Source: CAYWXV01 sp964462535 (GTDB lineage: Bacteria; Bacteroidota; Ignavibacteria; OLB7). From it: DNA of 41,496 nt. Below, piece by piece: positions 17,301 through 25,378 of the stretch. Below the pieces are notes generated by a model. The model saw nothing but the letters and a program-made list of their open reading frames with translations, had not been told where the DNA came from and made no database searches. Made by a program: the position numbers and the translations under genes. The stretch spans positions 1 through 41,496 of the forward strand of contig CAYWXV010000024.1 of the NCBI GenBank assembly GCA_964462535.1, read 5' to 3'. Each line of letters begins with the position of its first letter. The stretch's first letter is position 1.

Positions 17301-17469
17301 GATGGTCCTGAAGCTTCACGATGACGACCCCGGCGCGGAATCTAGGTTGACTGGCCGACGGCGCTGCTGTGTTCGTTGGGTGGTCGGGAGTGCGGGCAGC
17401 AAGGGACACCGTCATGAGCGCCGCAAGGAACACCGACAGGGTGACCCGGTTCAGATGGGACATGTGCAA
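14326..17469 (-). CDS. Secreted subtilisin-like serine protease with beta-propeller-type repeats and T9SS sorting domain
   Basis: The precursor has 1047 residues. A signal peptide (about 1-25) and a propeptide-like region precede an S8 peptidase domain (about 175-475). Its catalytic triad is Asp184 (VVDSGLDW), His269 (YHGTVVGG) and Ser432 (GTSFSSPIVSG), with oxyanion Asn365 (AASGNGG). The middle carries Ycf48/BNR-type repeats recognisable as RSTNGGGSWQ, TTDGGATWS, RSTDRGLSWTF, TRDGGSTWV and TRDLGATWTQ. The last 80 or so residues are a type IX secretion sorting domain: GSPVPNPATNSMAIPLE, VYDALGLRIMSRDL, then a final FVVTR. It is expected to be exported and released or anchored at the surface as a degradative protease. 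arfB lies 134 bp upstream; the MFS gene follows by 3 bp. Confidence 0.95.
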   Translation of the reverse strand: MHMSHLNRVTLSVFLAALMTVSLAARTPDHPTNTAAPSASQPRFRAGVVIVKLQDHLDNRRDDVEFGIPKLDAVLSRVGMTSREALFPMAPWSRYMPTSQGSTYEGYDRVYIIHFDSPHDVMALCRDLKQTGALDFAEPYYIFDVYYTPNDPRFGEQYWFSMMQVQQAWDITKGDSAVVIGVVDSGLDWMHEDLAGNIWTNPGESGMDAQNRDKRTNGIDDDNNGRVDDYHGWDLVGNPTLEQLQGGQLLPDNNPAPRVVSVSGYTGYHGTVVGGCASAVTDNAKGVAGIGFNCSLLGVKCAADSVATGSIVAGYDGIRYAADMGARIINCSWGGTADPAFVQSLQMVVDYAYGKGSLVVAASGNGGTNNDVLPHYPSNLNHVLAVGATTSQDSAANFSQYGMAVDVYAAGVNTLSTYPNNQYQGNGLNGTSFSSPIVSGLAGLLFSLHPTWTPDQVAMQIRVTGDRVKLPNPNYAPYFYRRANAFRAVSTNRDFTNGSPSNYPGIGIVSYTIDAGTDDTIRSLDQIATINLRLKNYLAPASNIQVEAFPGSALTIATPLTIASINTLEEKNEQLQVKMDPNASIIYSEGNLQLILRLTSGNYEDLVSVNVPVSLPGWRRRGGVTSINSLAPILGSSISSPSPRVAFVAAYQQTSSTTYRSAYARTVNGLDWSTLTPGNLTQNEPVYCIFALDNQKVWAGASPSGGQAAVLRSTNGGGSWQSAGVGSITPFVNGVYFFDDQNGIMLGDPRSGIWGIGLTTDGGATWSAPPATPSAGSASEAGWNNSFDVVGDTIWFGTNNARIYRSTDRGLSWTFGSTGININSLDMAFGNGREGIACFRQTNGAGTRGLMVTRDGGSTWVSATLPRGDAEPLGVTFVRGLNRAYLATQYGVFETRDLGATWTQMPVPQIDFSGMDLDAAYDPTTGVIGAFGISTYSQIMGYRDTLSTTSVPGERMDEGSRVMTVGSPVPNPATNSMAIPLELRASGRIEVEVYDALGLRIMSRDLGLFEAGETVIQMNVADVPSGAYFCTIRAGGVVVTRSFVVTR

Positions 17470-17603
17470 GTAGAAGAATTGGAAAGCGATTTCCGACGAC
17501 GTGGCTCACTTGGGAGAGGAACATGAATAAGCCAGTCTAGCTTCGGAAGACAGGGGGAACAAGATACTGAACGAGGGCAAACGGGAAAGGGAGAACGGCC
17601 GGG

Positions 17604-18038
17604 TTAGTCAGATCGCCATCGACGCCCCGCCTTCTTCTCGGATGTGCGTTGCTTTGCCTCACGACGTCGCATTTTCGAGGCGCGGGTCGGACGCGTGGCT
17701 GTTCGCGGCTTCTCGCGGTGGAGAGCGCTGTTCAGGATGAGCGTCAGGCGGTGCAAGGCAGCAGCTCGATTTCCGCGCTGAGTACGCTCGGTCGCCGACA
17801 CGACGCGAAGTCGTCCGTTGGAATCCAGCCGGGATGACAGGCGCTCCAGTAGCAGATGTCGAGTCTCGTCAGATAATCCTGCGGCCTCCGCTGGGGCGAA
17901 TCGAACTTCCACCCTCGTCTCCACCTTGTTCACATTCTGACCTCCCGGTCCTCCACTTCTGCTGGTGGCGAATTCGAGAACGCTGAGCGGAATGGACTCT
18001 CCGGTCGAGAGTAGTATGAATCGCGGCAAGTCCGACAT
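17604..18038 (-). CDS. arfB: Alternative ribosome-rescue factor / peptidyl-tRNA hydrolase ArfB
   Basis: A 144-residue protein of the ICT1/YaeJ class-I release factor family. The GGQ catalytic motif (residues 32-34 in SRSGGPGGQNVNKVETRVE) hydrolyses peptidyl-tRNA on stalled ribosomes without needing a stop codon. The C-terminal tail is strongly basic (RASKMRRREAKQRTSEKKAG), as required to sit in the empty mRNA channel. The absence of codon-recognition domains and the length fit ArfB and exclude RF1/RF2. The gene is divergent from the small membrane protein at 18200 and upstream of the subtilase gene on the same strand. Confidence 0.93.
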   Translation of the reverse strand: MSDLPRFILLSTGESIPLSVLEFATSRSGGPGGQNVNKVETRVEVRFAPAEAAGLSDETRHLLLERLSSRLDSNGRLRVVSATERTQRGNRAAALHRLTLILNSALHREKPRTATRPTRASKMRRREAKQRTSEKKAGRRWRSD

Positions 18039-18199
18039 ACGGATAGGAAAATACCCTCCTGAATCGAAGAAAAAATGGCGATGTTACTTTTCGATGGGTG
18101 TGTCTCCTCTTTCTGCGGCGGCTTTATCTGTTGCAACGATTACCGCGGCACACGTCTGGGGTGGGCGAACATTCGTGAACCAACCGGAGGATATGGAGT

Positions 18200-18475
18200 A
18201 TGCGTGCGATTGCGATTCTCTGCCTTGTACTAGCACTTGGTGGCGTTGGGTACTGGATTGCCGACGGGATGTACATGTTCGACGTCGAACAAGTGCAGGA
18301 AGTAAGGGTAACAAAGGACCCGATCTTTGAAACGGAAACGAAAGAGACCGTCTGGAAAGACGAGTTTCATCCCGGGCTGGTCTGGAAGATGGGGGTTGGC
18401 GTGGGAGGGCTCGTCGCAATCGGCGGAACGCTCCTGATACTGGACATCCGACGTCGTCGTCGGACGGCGGCATAG
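18200..18475 (+). CDS. Small two-helix membrane protein of unknown function
   Basis: A 91-residue protein with one hydrophobic helix at the N-terminus (about 3-22) and another at about 63-81, ending in a basic tail (RRRRRTAA). The 40-residue loop between them is acidic (TKDPIFETETKETVW) and is probably periplasmic. The ATG is preceded by GGAGG at 18186-18190. No family is recognised. The gene stands alone, divergent from arfB. Two inverted repeats follow it. Confidence 0.6.
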   Translation: MRAIAILCLVLALGGVGYWIADGMYMFDVEQVQEVRVTKDPIFETETKETVWKDEFHPGLVWKMGVGVGGLVAIGGTLLILDIRRRRRTAA

Positions 18476-18518
18476 GTGGCGGATGGAAGGGTGGTGTAAT
18501 GTACTGGTGCAGGGAGAT

Positions 18519-18544
18519 GCTCATCTCCTCCGATCGAGATGAGC
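18519..18544. repeat. Inverted repeat downstream of the small membrane protein
   Basis: A perfect 9-bp stem, GCTCATCTC (18519-18527) with GAGATGAGC (18536-18544), encloses an 8-nt loop. No T run follows on either strand, so it is not a standard intrinsic terminator. Confidence 0.5.
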
Positions 18545-18599
18545 GAGCTAGCCATTGTGGGATGGCGACGAGACGCTTCGTTGAGGCTCGAAAACGACG

Positions 18600-18641
18600 A
18601 AGGGGAACGGTCACACCCCATGATATGCGACCATTCCCCTT
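18600..18641. terminator. Candidate bidirectional terminator hairpin
   Basis: A 13-bp stem (18600-18612 with 18629-18641) contains one C-A mismatch on plus, which becomes a G-U wobble on minus. It lies between the convergent small membrane protein and anti-sigma genes. The flanking T tracts are weak, so the call is tentative. Confidence 0.4.
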
Positions 18642-18733
18642 CTAAAGGCCTTGCGGACGGATAACCCCCGTGCATGTATCGTCAGCAGAGCCAAGTTTTC
18701 AAACGACGCTTGCGTCACCTAGGACGGGCCTGC

Positions 18734-19273
18734 CTAGCGCTTCGCTGGGGGAAGCCCGGTGACGGCTTGGGGTCCACTTTTTTTCCGGACCGACCTGCGG
18801 GCGGTCGAGCGACGGGGAGTTGTCGATCGTGTTGAGGCTACAGTCTCGGGAGCTTGCTCCGTAACCGCGACTGGCGGGGGTGCCACTCGAAACTGAATCT
18901 GAGGTGATACCGGCAAGACCGTGATCTCTGGTGCGCACGGAGCAATGTTGTCGTGCGCCATGTATCCCAGGCCACCGCCGACGAGGACCGCCCCGATTAC
19001 AGCAGCGACCGCGGCCCCGCGGCGCCAGATTCCCTTCGACGGAGAGAGTGCACCACCCCCTCGGACAGCCGTTTCTACGCGGCCGAGCATCTCGTTCGCC
19101 TCGCCGGTTGTCATCCCATCGAACCCGGCGTTGCGGTAGAGCGCCCCATGAAGCTTCATCTGTTGGCGGAAAATCGAGCGATCAGCCGTGTCCTCTGACA
19201 GATGCCGGAGGTACTGTGCTGTTTCGCCGTCGGGAAGCTCGCCGTCCAGCAGATGATGTAGATGATCGTTCAT
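18734..19273 (-). CDS. Putative anti-sigma factor (single-pass membrane protein)
   Basis: A 179-residue protein whose start codon overlaps the stop of the ECF sigma gene by 4 bp, the classical sigma/anti-sigma arrangement. The N-terminal 60 residues (MNDHLHHLLDGELPDGE...) resemble the DGEL-type sigma-binding segment of anti-sigma factors. There is no His-x3-Cys-x2-Cys zinc motif. A transmembrane helix lies at about residues 86-106. The C-terminal part is a Pro/Ser/Arg-rich periplasmic tail with one conspicuous Cys just after the membrane. It is inferred to hold the sigma factor at the membrane until a signal arrives. Confidence 0.7.
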   Translation of the reverse strand: MNDHLHHLLDGELPDGETAQYLRHLSEDTADRSIFRQQMKLHGALYRNAGFDGMTTGEANEMLGRVETAVRGGGALSPSKGIWRRGAAVAAVIGAVLVGGGLGYMAHDNIAPCAPEITVLPVSPQIQFRVAPPPVAVTEQAPETVASTRSTTPRRSTARRSVRKKSGPQAVTGLPPAKR

Positions 19274-19821
19274 TGATCGTTGAGGTACTTCGCAAGACGC
19301 TGACGGAGCGTATCTCGCGCTTTAAAGATTCTGAATTTGACGGTCGACAGGTTCGTCCCGGTGATCGTCGCGATTTCCTCGTACGAGTGCCCCTGCACGT
19401 CTCGAAGGACCACCGCTTCCCGGTAGATCTCCGGGAGACGTTCGATCTCTTCTGTCAACGCATCCTGGAGCATCACATCAGGCGTGCGTTCTTCGACAGC
19501 GAGTTGGAGGTCGTCGATCGTGTGATGCTCACGCCGAGCGCGGAGCATATCGATACAGACGTTTCGTGTCAATCTGAACAACCACGCACCGACATTCGTT
19601 CCCGGCTGATACATGGAGGCGTTCTGATAGGCTTTCACCAGAGCCTCCTGCATCGCATCCTTCGCGAGCTCGCGATCAGTCAACACACGACAGCAGTAGA
19701 CGAACAACCGCTCGCGAAACCGTTCGTACAGCGTCAGAAATGCGTCCCTGTCGTCCGTCGCCACGCGCCTCAGCAGGTCATCGTCGCTGGCCTGTGGATC
19801 CCTCCTTCTGTCATTCGCCAC
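19270..19821 (-). CDS. ECF-type RNA polymerase sigma factor
   Basis: A 183-residue sigma-70 family protein with region 2 (FLTLYERFRERLFVYCCRVL, then AKDAMQEALVKAYQ and GAWLFRLTRNVCIDMLR) and region 4 (IERLPEIYREAVVLRDVQG, then HSYEEIATITGTNLSTVKFR). Regions 1 and 3 are absent, as in group 4 (ECF) factors. It directs RNA polymerase to a small regulon, probably under control of the overlapping anti-sigma gene. The start at ATG 19821 gives a conventional length. Confidence 0.93.
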   Translation of the reverse strand: MANDRRRDPQASDDDLLRRVATDDRDAFLTLYERFRERLFVYCCRVLTDRELAKDAMQEALVKAYQNASMYQPGTNVGAWLFRLTRNVCIDMLRARREHHTIDDLQLAVEERTPDVMLQDALTEEIERLPEIYREAVVLRDVQGHSYEEIATITGTNLSTVKFRIFKARDTLRQRLAKYLNDQ

Positions 19822-19913
19822 GGGGTTCTCTCCGCAATGATTCTGTGAATACGGACGCTAATCCCCATGACCCTCCGCATTCACCTCCTGATCGGGTTCG
19901 ACAGAGAGGCACA

Positions 19914-19935
19914 CCTCAGATAACGTCAGCTGAGG
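19914..19935. repeat. Short inverted repeat between maeB and the sigma gene
   Basis: CCTCAG (19914-19919) pairs with CTGAGG (19930-19935) across a 10-nt loop, about 40 nt after the maeB stop and upstream of the ECF sigma gene. It could be a weak terminator or an operator; no T run is present. Confidence 0.3.
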
Positions 19936-19972
19936 CGAAAGGTTAGTGCAGTTTGGAGGGTCAGGTGGATAG

Positions 19973-22234
19973 TCACCCGCGATCCCACGCCTCTGTAACC
20001 GTAATAGCAGCCATGTTCACCACGTCCTGCACATCACTCGAATTCTGCAGAACGTGAACCGGCTTGTTCATACCCATTAGAATCGGTCCAATCGCCTCGC
20101 AGCCCCCAATCCGCATCAGCAGCTTGTAGGCAATGTTCCCCGCGTCGATGTTGGGGAAGATCAGAACGTTCGCTGCTCCCGTGGTCAGTTCACTGAGAGG
20201 GTAGTTCGCCTGCAGGATCTCGGGTACAACTGCCATGTCCGCGTGAATCTCCCCCTCGACCAGGAGGGCCGGATTTTCGGATCTGACCAGCTCCACTGCC
20301 CGCCTCATCTTGGTAGCGGAGGGGTGCTTGGAGATGCCGAAATTGGAGAATGAGAGCATTGCCACGCGCGGGACAGCTCCAAAGCGACGGGCAGTCTCCG
20401 CGGCCATCTGAGCGATCTCTGCAAGCTCTTCCGCAGACGGGTCGATGTTGACGGTGGTGTCCGCAAGAAAGAAGATTCCGCCCGATCTCGAGATAATGAC
20501 ATACAGTCCGGCGACGCGAGAGTAACGTTGATCGCGCCCAACGGTCTGGAGGGCGGGACGAATGACGTCAGGATAGGACATGGATACGCCGGCGACAAGG
20601 CCGTCAGCGTCCCCCTCATGCGTCATCATCAACCCGTAGTTCATCACCCGATGCATCAACCTTCCCGCCGTTGCCTTGTTCACTCCATGCCGCCAACGGA
20701 GTTCGAAATAGGCCTTCTCGTACCCTTTCCGTCGGTCGTCCTCCATGGGATTGGCCATCTCCACATCCGAGAGGTCGATGTGATGATCCCTGGCGATCTC
20801 AGTCATGACGTGGTGTCGACCCAGGAGTATCGGACGGCAGATCTTCTCTTCGACAAGACGTTGCGCTGCGCGGAGGACAGTGAGCTCCTCTCCTTCAGGG
20901 AAGACAATCTTCTTGAGTGGGCGCCGAGATTGGGCTCGGTTGATGATCGGAACCATGAATCCCCTCGACTTCCCAAGCCTAGCCTCCAGTTCCGATTCGT
21001 ACGCGTCCCAATCGGCAATCGGTTTCCGCGCCACACCGCTCTCAACGGCCGCCTTCGCAACTGCGGGGGCCACCCAAACAAGGACTCGCTGGTCGAAGGG
21101 CTTCGGGATGATGTATTCCGGACCAAAACTTAGTGGCTGATCACCGTAGCTGCGGGTCACCGCGTCGGTGACGTCCTCCCGCGCCAGCGCGGCAATCGCA
21201 CGCGCTGCCGCCAGCTTCATGTCATCATTGATCGCTCGGGCACGGACATCGAGAGCTCCCCTGAAGATGAAGGGAAATCCCAGAACGTTGTTCACCTGGT
21301 TTGGATAGTCGCTTCGTCCCGTCGCCATGATAATGTCACTACGGACGGCCGTTGCCTCCTCATACCCGATCTCTGGATCGGGGTTTGCCATCGCAAAGAC
21401 GATCGGTCGATCGGCCATTGACGCCACCATCTCTGGCGTCACCACGCCGGCTTGCGAAAGTCCAATGAACACATCGGCCCCCTTCATCAATTCTCCAAGC
21501 GTCGCCCCCTTGTCGCCATTGGCAAACTCAGTCTTGTACTCATTCAGGTCATCTCTGCCGTGATGGATCAACCCCTTGGAGTCGCACATATAGATGTTCG
21601 ACGCCAGCGCACCGAGCTGCATGTAAAATCGTGAGCAGCTGATCGCGGCTGCTCCGGCGCCCGACACCACGATGGTCACCTCGTCGATCCGCTTCCCTTG
21701 GAGCTCGAGAGCGTTGATCAGGGCTGCGCCCGAAATGATTGCGGTCCCATGTTGGTCATCGTGGAAAACCGGTATCTCCATCCTCTCCTTCAACCGCTGC
21801 TCGATAATGAAGCACTCCGGCGCCTTGATGTCCTCCAGGTTGATCCCTCCAAACGTCGGCTCCAACGCCGCGACGACCTCGATGAACCGATCGACGTCGT
21901 TTTCCGAAACCTCAATGTCGAACACGTCGATGTCCGCGAACTTCTTGAAGAGAACACCCTTACCCTCCATAACCGGCTTCCCGGCCGCAGGCCCGATGTT
22001 CCCCAGGCCAAGTACGGCTGTTCCGTTCGATATCACGGCGACGAGATTCCCTTTGGCGGTGTATTCGTAGACGAGTTCCTCGTCGCGGGCGATTTCGCGG
22101 CATGGCTCCGCAACGCCAGGGCTGTAGGCCAATGAAAGGTCGCGCTGTGTCGACACCGGTTTTGTCGACACTACCTCCATCTTTCCCTTCCGTCCCATGC
22201 GATGATACTCGAGCGCTTCCTCTGGCTTGATCAT
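19973..22234 (-). CDS. maeB: NADP-dependent malic enzyme fused to a phosphotransacetylase-like domain
   Basis: A 753-residue MaeB-type enzyme that decarboxylates malate to pyruvate with NADP reduction. The malic enzyme N-terminal domain (about 1-160) carries LAYSPGVAEPCREIA and GKGVLFKKFADIDVFDIEV. The metal-binding segment PVFHDDQHGTAIIS leads into the NAD(P)-binding domain (to about 420), which has VVSGAGAAAISCS. From about residue 430 a phosphate acetyltransferase-like domain begins (KKIVFPEGEELTVLRAAQ). In this family that domain is regulatory, senses acetyl-CoA and has no transacetylase activity. The length is typical. The gene is single, with no co-transcribed partner visible. Confidence 0.96.
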   Translation of the reverse strand: MIKPEEALEYHRMGRKGKMEVVSTKPVSTQRDLSLAYSPGVAEPCREIARDEELVYEYTAKGNLVAVISNGTAVLGLGNIGPAAGKPVMEGKGVLFKKFADIDVFDIEVSENDVDRFIEVVAALEPTFGGINLEDIKAPECFIIEQRLKERMEIPVFHDDQHGTAIISGAALINALELQGKRIDEVTIVVSGAGAAAISCSRFYMQLGALASNIYMCDSKGLIHHGRDDLNEYKTEFANGDKGATLGELMKGADVFIGLSQAGVVTPEMVASMADRPIVFAMANPDPEIGYEEATAVRSDIIMATGRSDYPNQVNNVLGFPFIFRGALDVRARAINDDMKLAAARAIAALAREDVTDAVTRSYGDQPLSFGPEYIIPKPFDQRVLVWVAPAVAKAAVESGVARKPIADWDAYESELEARLGKSRGFMVPIINRAQSRRPLKKIVFPEGEELTVLRAAQRLVEEKICRPILLGRHHVMTEIARDHHIDLSDVEMANPMEDDRRKGYEKAYFELRWRHGVNKATAGRLMHRVMNYGLMMTHEGDADGLVAGVSMSYPDVIRPALQTVGRDQRYSRVAGLYVIISRSGGIFFLADTTVNIDPSAEELAEIAQMAAETARRFGAVPRVAMLSFSNFGISKHPSATKMRRAVELVRSENPALLVEGEIHADMAVVPEILQANYPLSELTTGAANVLIFPNIDAGNIAYKLLMRIGGCEAIGPILMGMNKPVHVLQNSSDVQDVVNMAAITVTEAWDRG

Positions 22235-22354
22235 ACGATGTCTGATGATGTGAGGGGTCGTCCTGGCTCAACGTGGGGCCAGGGGTGAACGGATGGCAAA
22301 GTTAGAAATGATGGTGAATGATGCGCAGGAAACGGGGTGACAATTCGCGTCCAA

Positions 22355-24010
22355 TCATTCGTTGAAATACATCCTCATCTGCGCTAGGATCCTCAACTCG
22401 CTTCGCCTGTTCTGATTTCGTCCCTCCTCTGTGCTGTTCGACGCAACGGGCCGCATGAACCCGTACCCGCGAGAGACGATTCGTGACGGTACAATTCCAC
22501 CTTCCCGGATCAGGTAGGCGCACACAGCCTCGGCGCGAAGACGTGAGAGATTCTGATTGTAGTCGGCCGAGCCGATGCTGTCGGTATGCCCACCAACCTC
22601 GACACGCATCCCCGGATGCTCTTTCATGAGCCTGACGATGCGATCGAGCTCCGGTCGTGATTCCTTCCGAAGCGTGGCGGCGTTATAATCAAAGATGATG
22701 TTATTCATCACGAAGTTCTCGCCGCGAACAGGGCGACTGAGACCCACGTCGATCGTGTGCTCGGCATACTGCGCCGAATCGGGGATTGTGTATCGCGTTG
22801 AATAGAACACGTATCCCGGAGCGGTAATGGAAATACCGTAGTCCCGTCCCGCCCGAAGCACAGCGGTAAACCGCCCATCCTCGGAATTGCTCGTCGCATC
22901 GAAAATCTTCTGACCGCTTGCGAGGTCTTCGATCCGAATCGTCGCTTCGATCGGGGTCCGCTCGTGCCGGTCAGTCACCACCCCGGCCAGAAGCACTACG
23001 TCACGCGGTCTGACCATGCCGCCAAGTGGGGCCGCGTAGATATCCTCGTTCCCCTCTACCGTCATGGAGAAATAGGCCTTGACGCCGGAGGCCGGGATCG
23101 ATAGAAACGCGTTGTCATCCTTGCTGTTGATCGGCTCGCCGATGTTGATCGGATTCCCCCAGATCCCCTCCTTGCCGAGGTACGAGACATAAATGTCGTC
23201 CCCTCCAAATCCGCCATGTCGGGCACTGGAGTAGTAGAGCGTTGTTCCGTCGGCGGCGATGTAGGGTGCATAGCTTCCTGATCCGTCGTTAACAGTCGGT
23301 CCCAGGTTCTCCGGATAGCCCCACTCGTCGTCCTTGAAGTGGGAGACCCAGATCTGATGATTGCTGTTTGCAGACGATACCGTGGTCGCGAAGTAGAAGT
23401 CCCGTCCATCTGAACTGATGGACCCGCCGTATATGCGGAAGCTCGTTCCTGGCGGACGGCTTGCGAAGAAACGCGTAACGCCACCACCTATCCCCTTGAT
23501 CGCTTCCCAGTTTCGACCCCGTAGACGCGCCGTGTAGAACGGGCCCCCATCCTTCTCCCAGCCCTTCTTCAACGAGTTGAAATAGATCGTCTGCCCATCG
23601 GGGCTGATGGCGGCAATACCGTCGTCTTCGCTCGAATTGATAGCTGGACCCAGGTTGATCGGGTCCCCCCACTCCTCACCGTCGCGACGAACCGATGATC
23701 GAAGTGAGATGTATATGTCATCGTCGAAACGCTTGCTGAACGGATTGAACCGGGCCCATTGACGATCTCCCTTTCGCGTTGAATTGAAGAAGAGGAGTCG
23801 ACCGTCGGCCGATACTATCGGAGTGTTGTCCCTATCAGCAGAATTGACCCCAGAGATACGGATGATCCCGCCTGTTGAAGTCGCATTGGCGTGTCGAACC
23901 TGTTGAGGGAGTGGGGATGCTGCACCATCGGAGTGTGGATGGGGCTGGGCGCTCACGGGGATTCCTGAGACGACTAGGAATAGCGCAAAGCAGGCGAGCT
24001 GGCGATGCAT
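22355..24010 (-). CDS. OmpA-family envelope protein with PD40 repeats
   Basis: A 551-residue exported protein starting at the internal ATG 24010, where a signal peptide ends in IPVSAQPH. At least four PD40/TolB-like propeller repeats follow (TPIVSADGRLLFFNS, AAISPDGQTIYFNS, GSISSDGRDFYFAT, PYIAADGTTLYYSS). Then come a carboxypeptidase regulatory-like beta-sandwich (about 350-415) and a C-terminal OmpA peptidoglycan-binding domain (NQNLSRLRAEAV, EEGRNQNRRSEL). This domain order resembles PorE-type T9SS-associated proteins, but the TPR repeats and a lipobox are missing. A role in anchoring envelope machinery to peptidoglycan is an inference. Codons upstream of 24010 precede the signal peptide and were not used. 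Confidence 0.88.
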   Translation of the reverse strand: MHRQLACFALFLVVSGIPVSAQPHPHSDGAASPLPQQVRHANATSTGGIIRISGVNSADRDNTPIVSADGRLLFFNSTRKGDRQWARFNPFSKRFDDDIYISLRSSVRRDGEEWGDPINLGPAINSSEDDGIAAISPDGQTIYFNSLKKGWEKDGGPFYTARLRGRNWEAIKGIGGGVTRFFASRPPGTSFRIYGGSISSDGRDFYFATTVSSANSNHQIWVSHFKDDEWGYPENLGPTVNDGSGSYAPYIAADGTTLYYSSARHGGFGGDDIYVSYLGKEGIWGNPINIGEPINSKDDNAFLSIPASGVKAYFSMTVEGNEDIYAAPLGGMVRPRDVVLLAGVVTDRHERTPIEATIRIEDLASGQKIFDATSNSEDGRFTAVLRAGRDYGISITAPGYVFYSTRYTIPDSAQYAEHTIDVGLSRPVRGENFVMNNIIFDYNAATLRKESRPELDRIVRLMKEHPGMRVEVGGHTDSIGSADYNQNLSRLRAEAVCAYLIREGGIVPSRIVSRGYGFMRPVASNSTEEGRNQNRRSELRILAQMRMYFNE

Positions 24011-24228
24011 AGCTGGACCTCTGGACCTGATACGGAATATCGACACGTCGGCCGGCTGGACGCTCGGCACACGGGAAGTAGCGCGTCAACTGTAAATATA
24101 GGGAACTGTTGCCCTGATGTCCAACGGCCTCCGGGGGGCGGCGGATCCGCTGCATCAGTCTTGCCAGGTTCGTAACTTCTGCCGCCCCGCTCCTTCAATC
24201 CCCGCAGTCTATCAACAATCGCCGCGAA

Positions 24229-25362
24229 GTGCCCGTTCTGACCCCTCCATCATCACTAACCAGCGAACGCCTGCTGGATTTCATCAACCGCTTGCCGGTT
24301 ACCAGCGATGCGCTCCAATGGGTTCCAGTGTTTCGCGACAGCCTGCTGGCCTTCCTGGGTGACGTGGATTGGATATCGATCAGCGTGAATTTTACATGTG
24401 ACCTCCAGAATCCGGAGGGGTACGATCCACAGATGTCGATCGCACAACACGTCCGCGCATCTAACCCCGGTGGAGAGGGGACCACGCTTCAGTCGATGGA
24501 GGGAACGCCTGCCGAACGACTTCTCGTCAACTTGAAGGAACAGGGATTCCCCGTCGATGACTACTACCCGCCCGATGGATTTGCGTGCTACCTGAGCGGA
24601 TCAGCCTACCTGGGATCCATGCTGTTGTGGAGATTGAAGAGCAATCCCCCCATCTCCCCCGATACGTTGCAATTAATGGAGCAAGTCGAGCCCTTTCTTG
24701 TGTTCCTGCTATCGGATCTCATTGCCCGACGCCAGCACGCCGATCCCGACGTGATGAAGTTCAATGACGCTCTGCAGAAGCTGGCGGACGAGGTGGGGCT
24801 TAGCCGAGGTGAGCAACGCGTGGTGATTCTCCAGCTGTTCGGAAATTCATTGAAGGACATCGCCGATGTACTGGAAGTGTCTGTGGACGGTGTAAAACAC
24901 CACCTGAAGATGATTCACCGGAAGACCGGCACACGAAGCTACACGGAGCTTTTCGCGAAGTACTTCATGCCTCAGCTCGGAACTCGCAACGGAGCAAGTG
25001 ACACAGCGCACAAACCGGTGGCTGAACCCGCAACGAGTGGTCTCTCCCTCCCCAATCGCTCCGCCGCCGACGGCGACGTACCCCGCTTCGAGGGGATCGA
25101 GACGGTGGGTGAGCGACTGAGGTACTTCGGAGAGTTGGTGTTCCCCTCCGTCCAGGATTTCGCAAGAGCCATGAAGATGGCACCCGCGAACCTGCAGAAG
25201 TACCTGGGGGGCGAACGCGAGCCAGGACCGGCAACATTGGCACGGCTCCTTGCGCTGGGGTGCAGTCTCAACGGTCTGTTTGGTGGCAGGGGTGAAGTGT
25301 TCGCCGACAACACTGCCGGGAATGAGTTGCGAACACGCCGATCCGGCCTCCCTTCCCATTAA
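24229..25362 (+). CDS. Transcriptional regulator with LuxR-type and XRE-type helix-turn-helix domains
   Basis: A 377-residue protein with a GTG start. Residues 1-180 are a globular, possibly GAF-like sensor region that I cannot assign firmly. Residues about 189-246 form a LuxR/GerE-type HTH (LSRGEQRVVILQLFGNSLKD, then DVLEVSVDGVKHHLKMIHRK). After a Ser/Pro-rich linker, residues about 291-352 resemble a Cro/CI (XRE) HTH (VFPSVQDFARAMKMAPANLQ, then KYLGGEREPGPATLARLLAL). Carrying both HTH types on one chain is unusual. A palindromic 20-bp site begins 16 bp after its stop, overlapping the promoter-like region of the next gene, and recurs further on. This protein is the obvious candidate to bind it. 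It is divergent from the OmpA/PD40 gene. Confidence 0.8.
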   Translation: MPVLTPPSSLTSERLLDFINRLPVTSDALQWVPVFRDSLLAFLGDVDWISISVNFTCDLQNPEGYDPQMSIAQHVRASNPGGEGTTLQSMEGTPAERLLVNLKEQGFPVDDYYPPDGFACYLSGSAYLGSMLLWRLKSNPPISPDTLQLMEQVEPFLVFLLSDLIARRQHADPDVMKFNDALQKLADEVGLSRGEQRVVILQLFGNSLKDIADVLEVSVDGVKHHLKMIHRKTGTRSYTELFAKYFMPQLGTRNGASDTAHKPVAEPATSGLSLPNRSAADGDVPRFEGIETVGERLRYFGELVFPSVQDFARAMKMAPANLQKYLGGEREPGPATLARLLALGCSLNGLFGGRGEVFADNTAGNELRTRRSGLPSH

Positions 25363-25378
25363 AACTGTATACTTTTGG

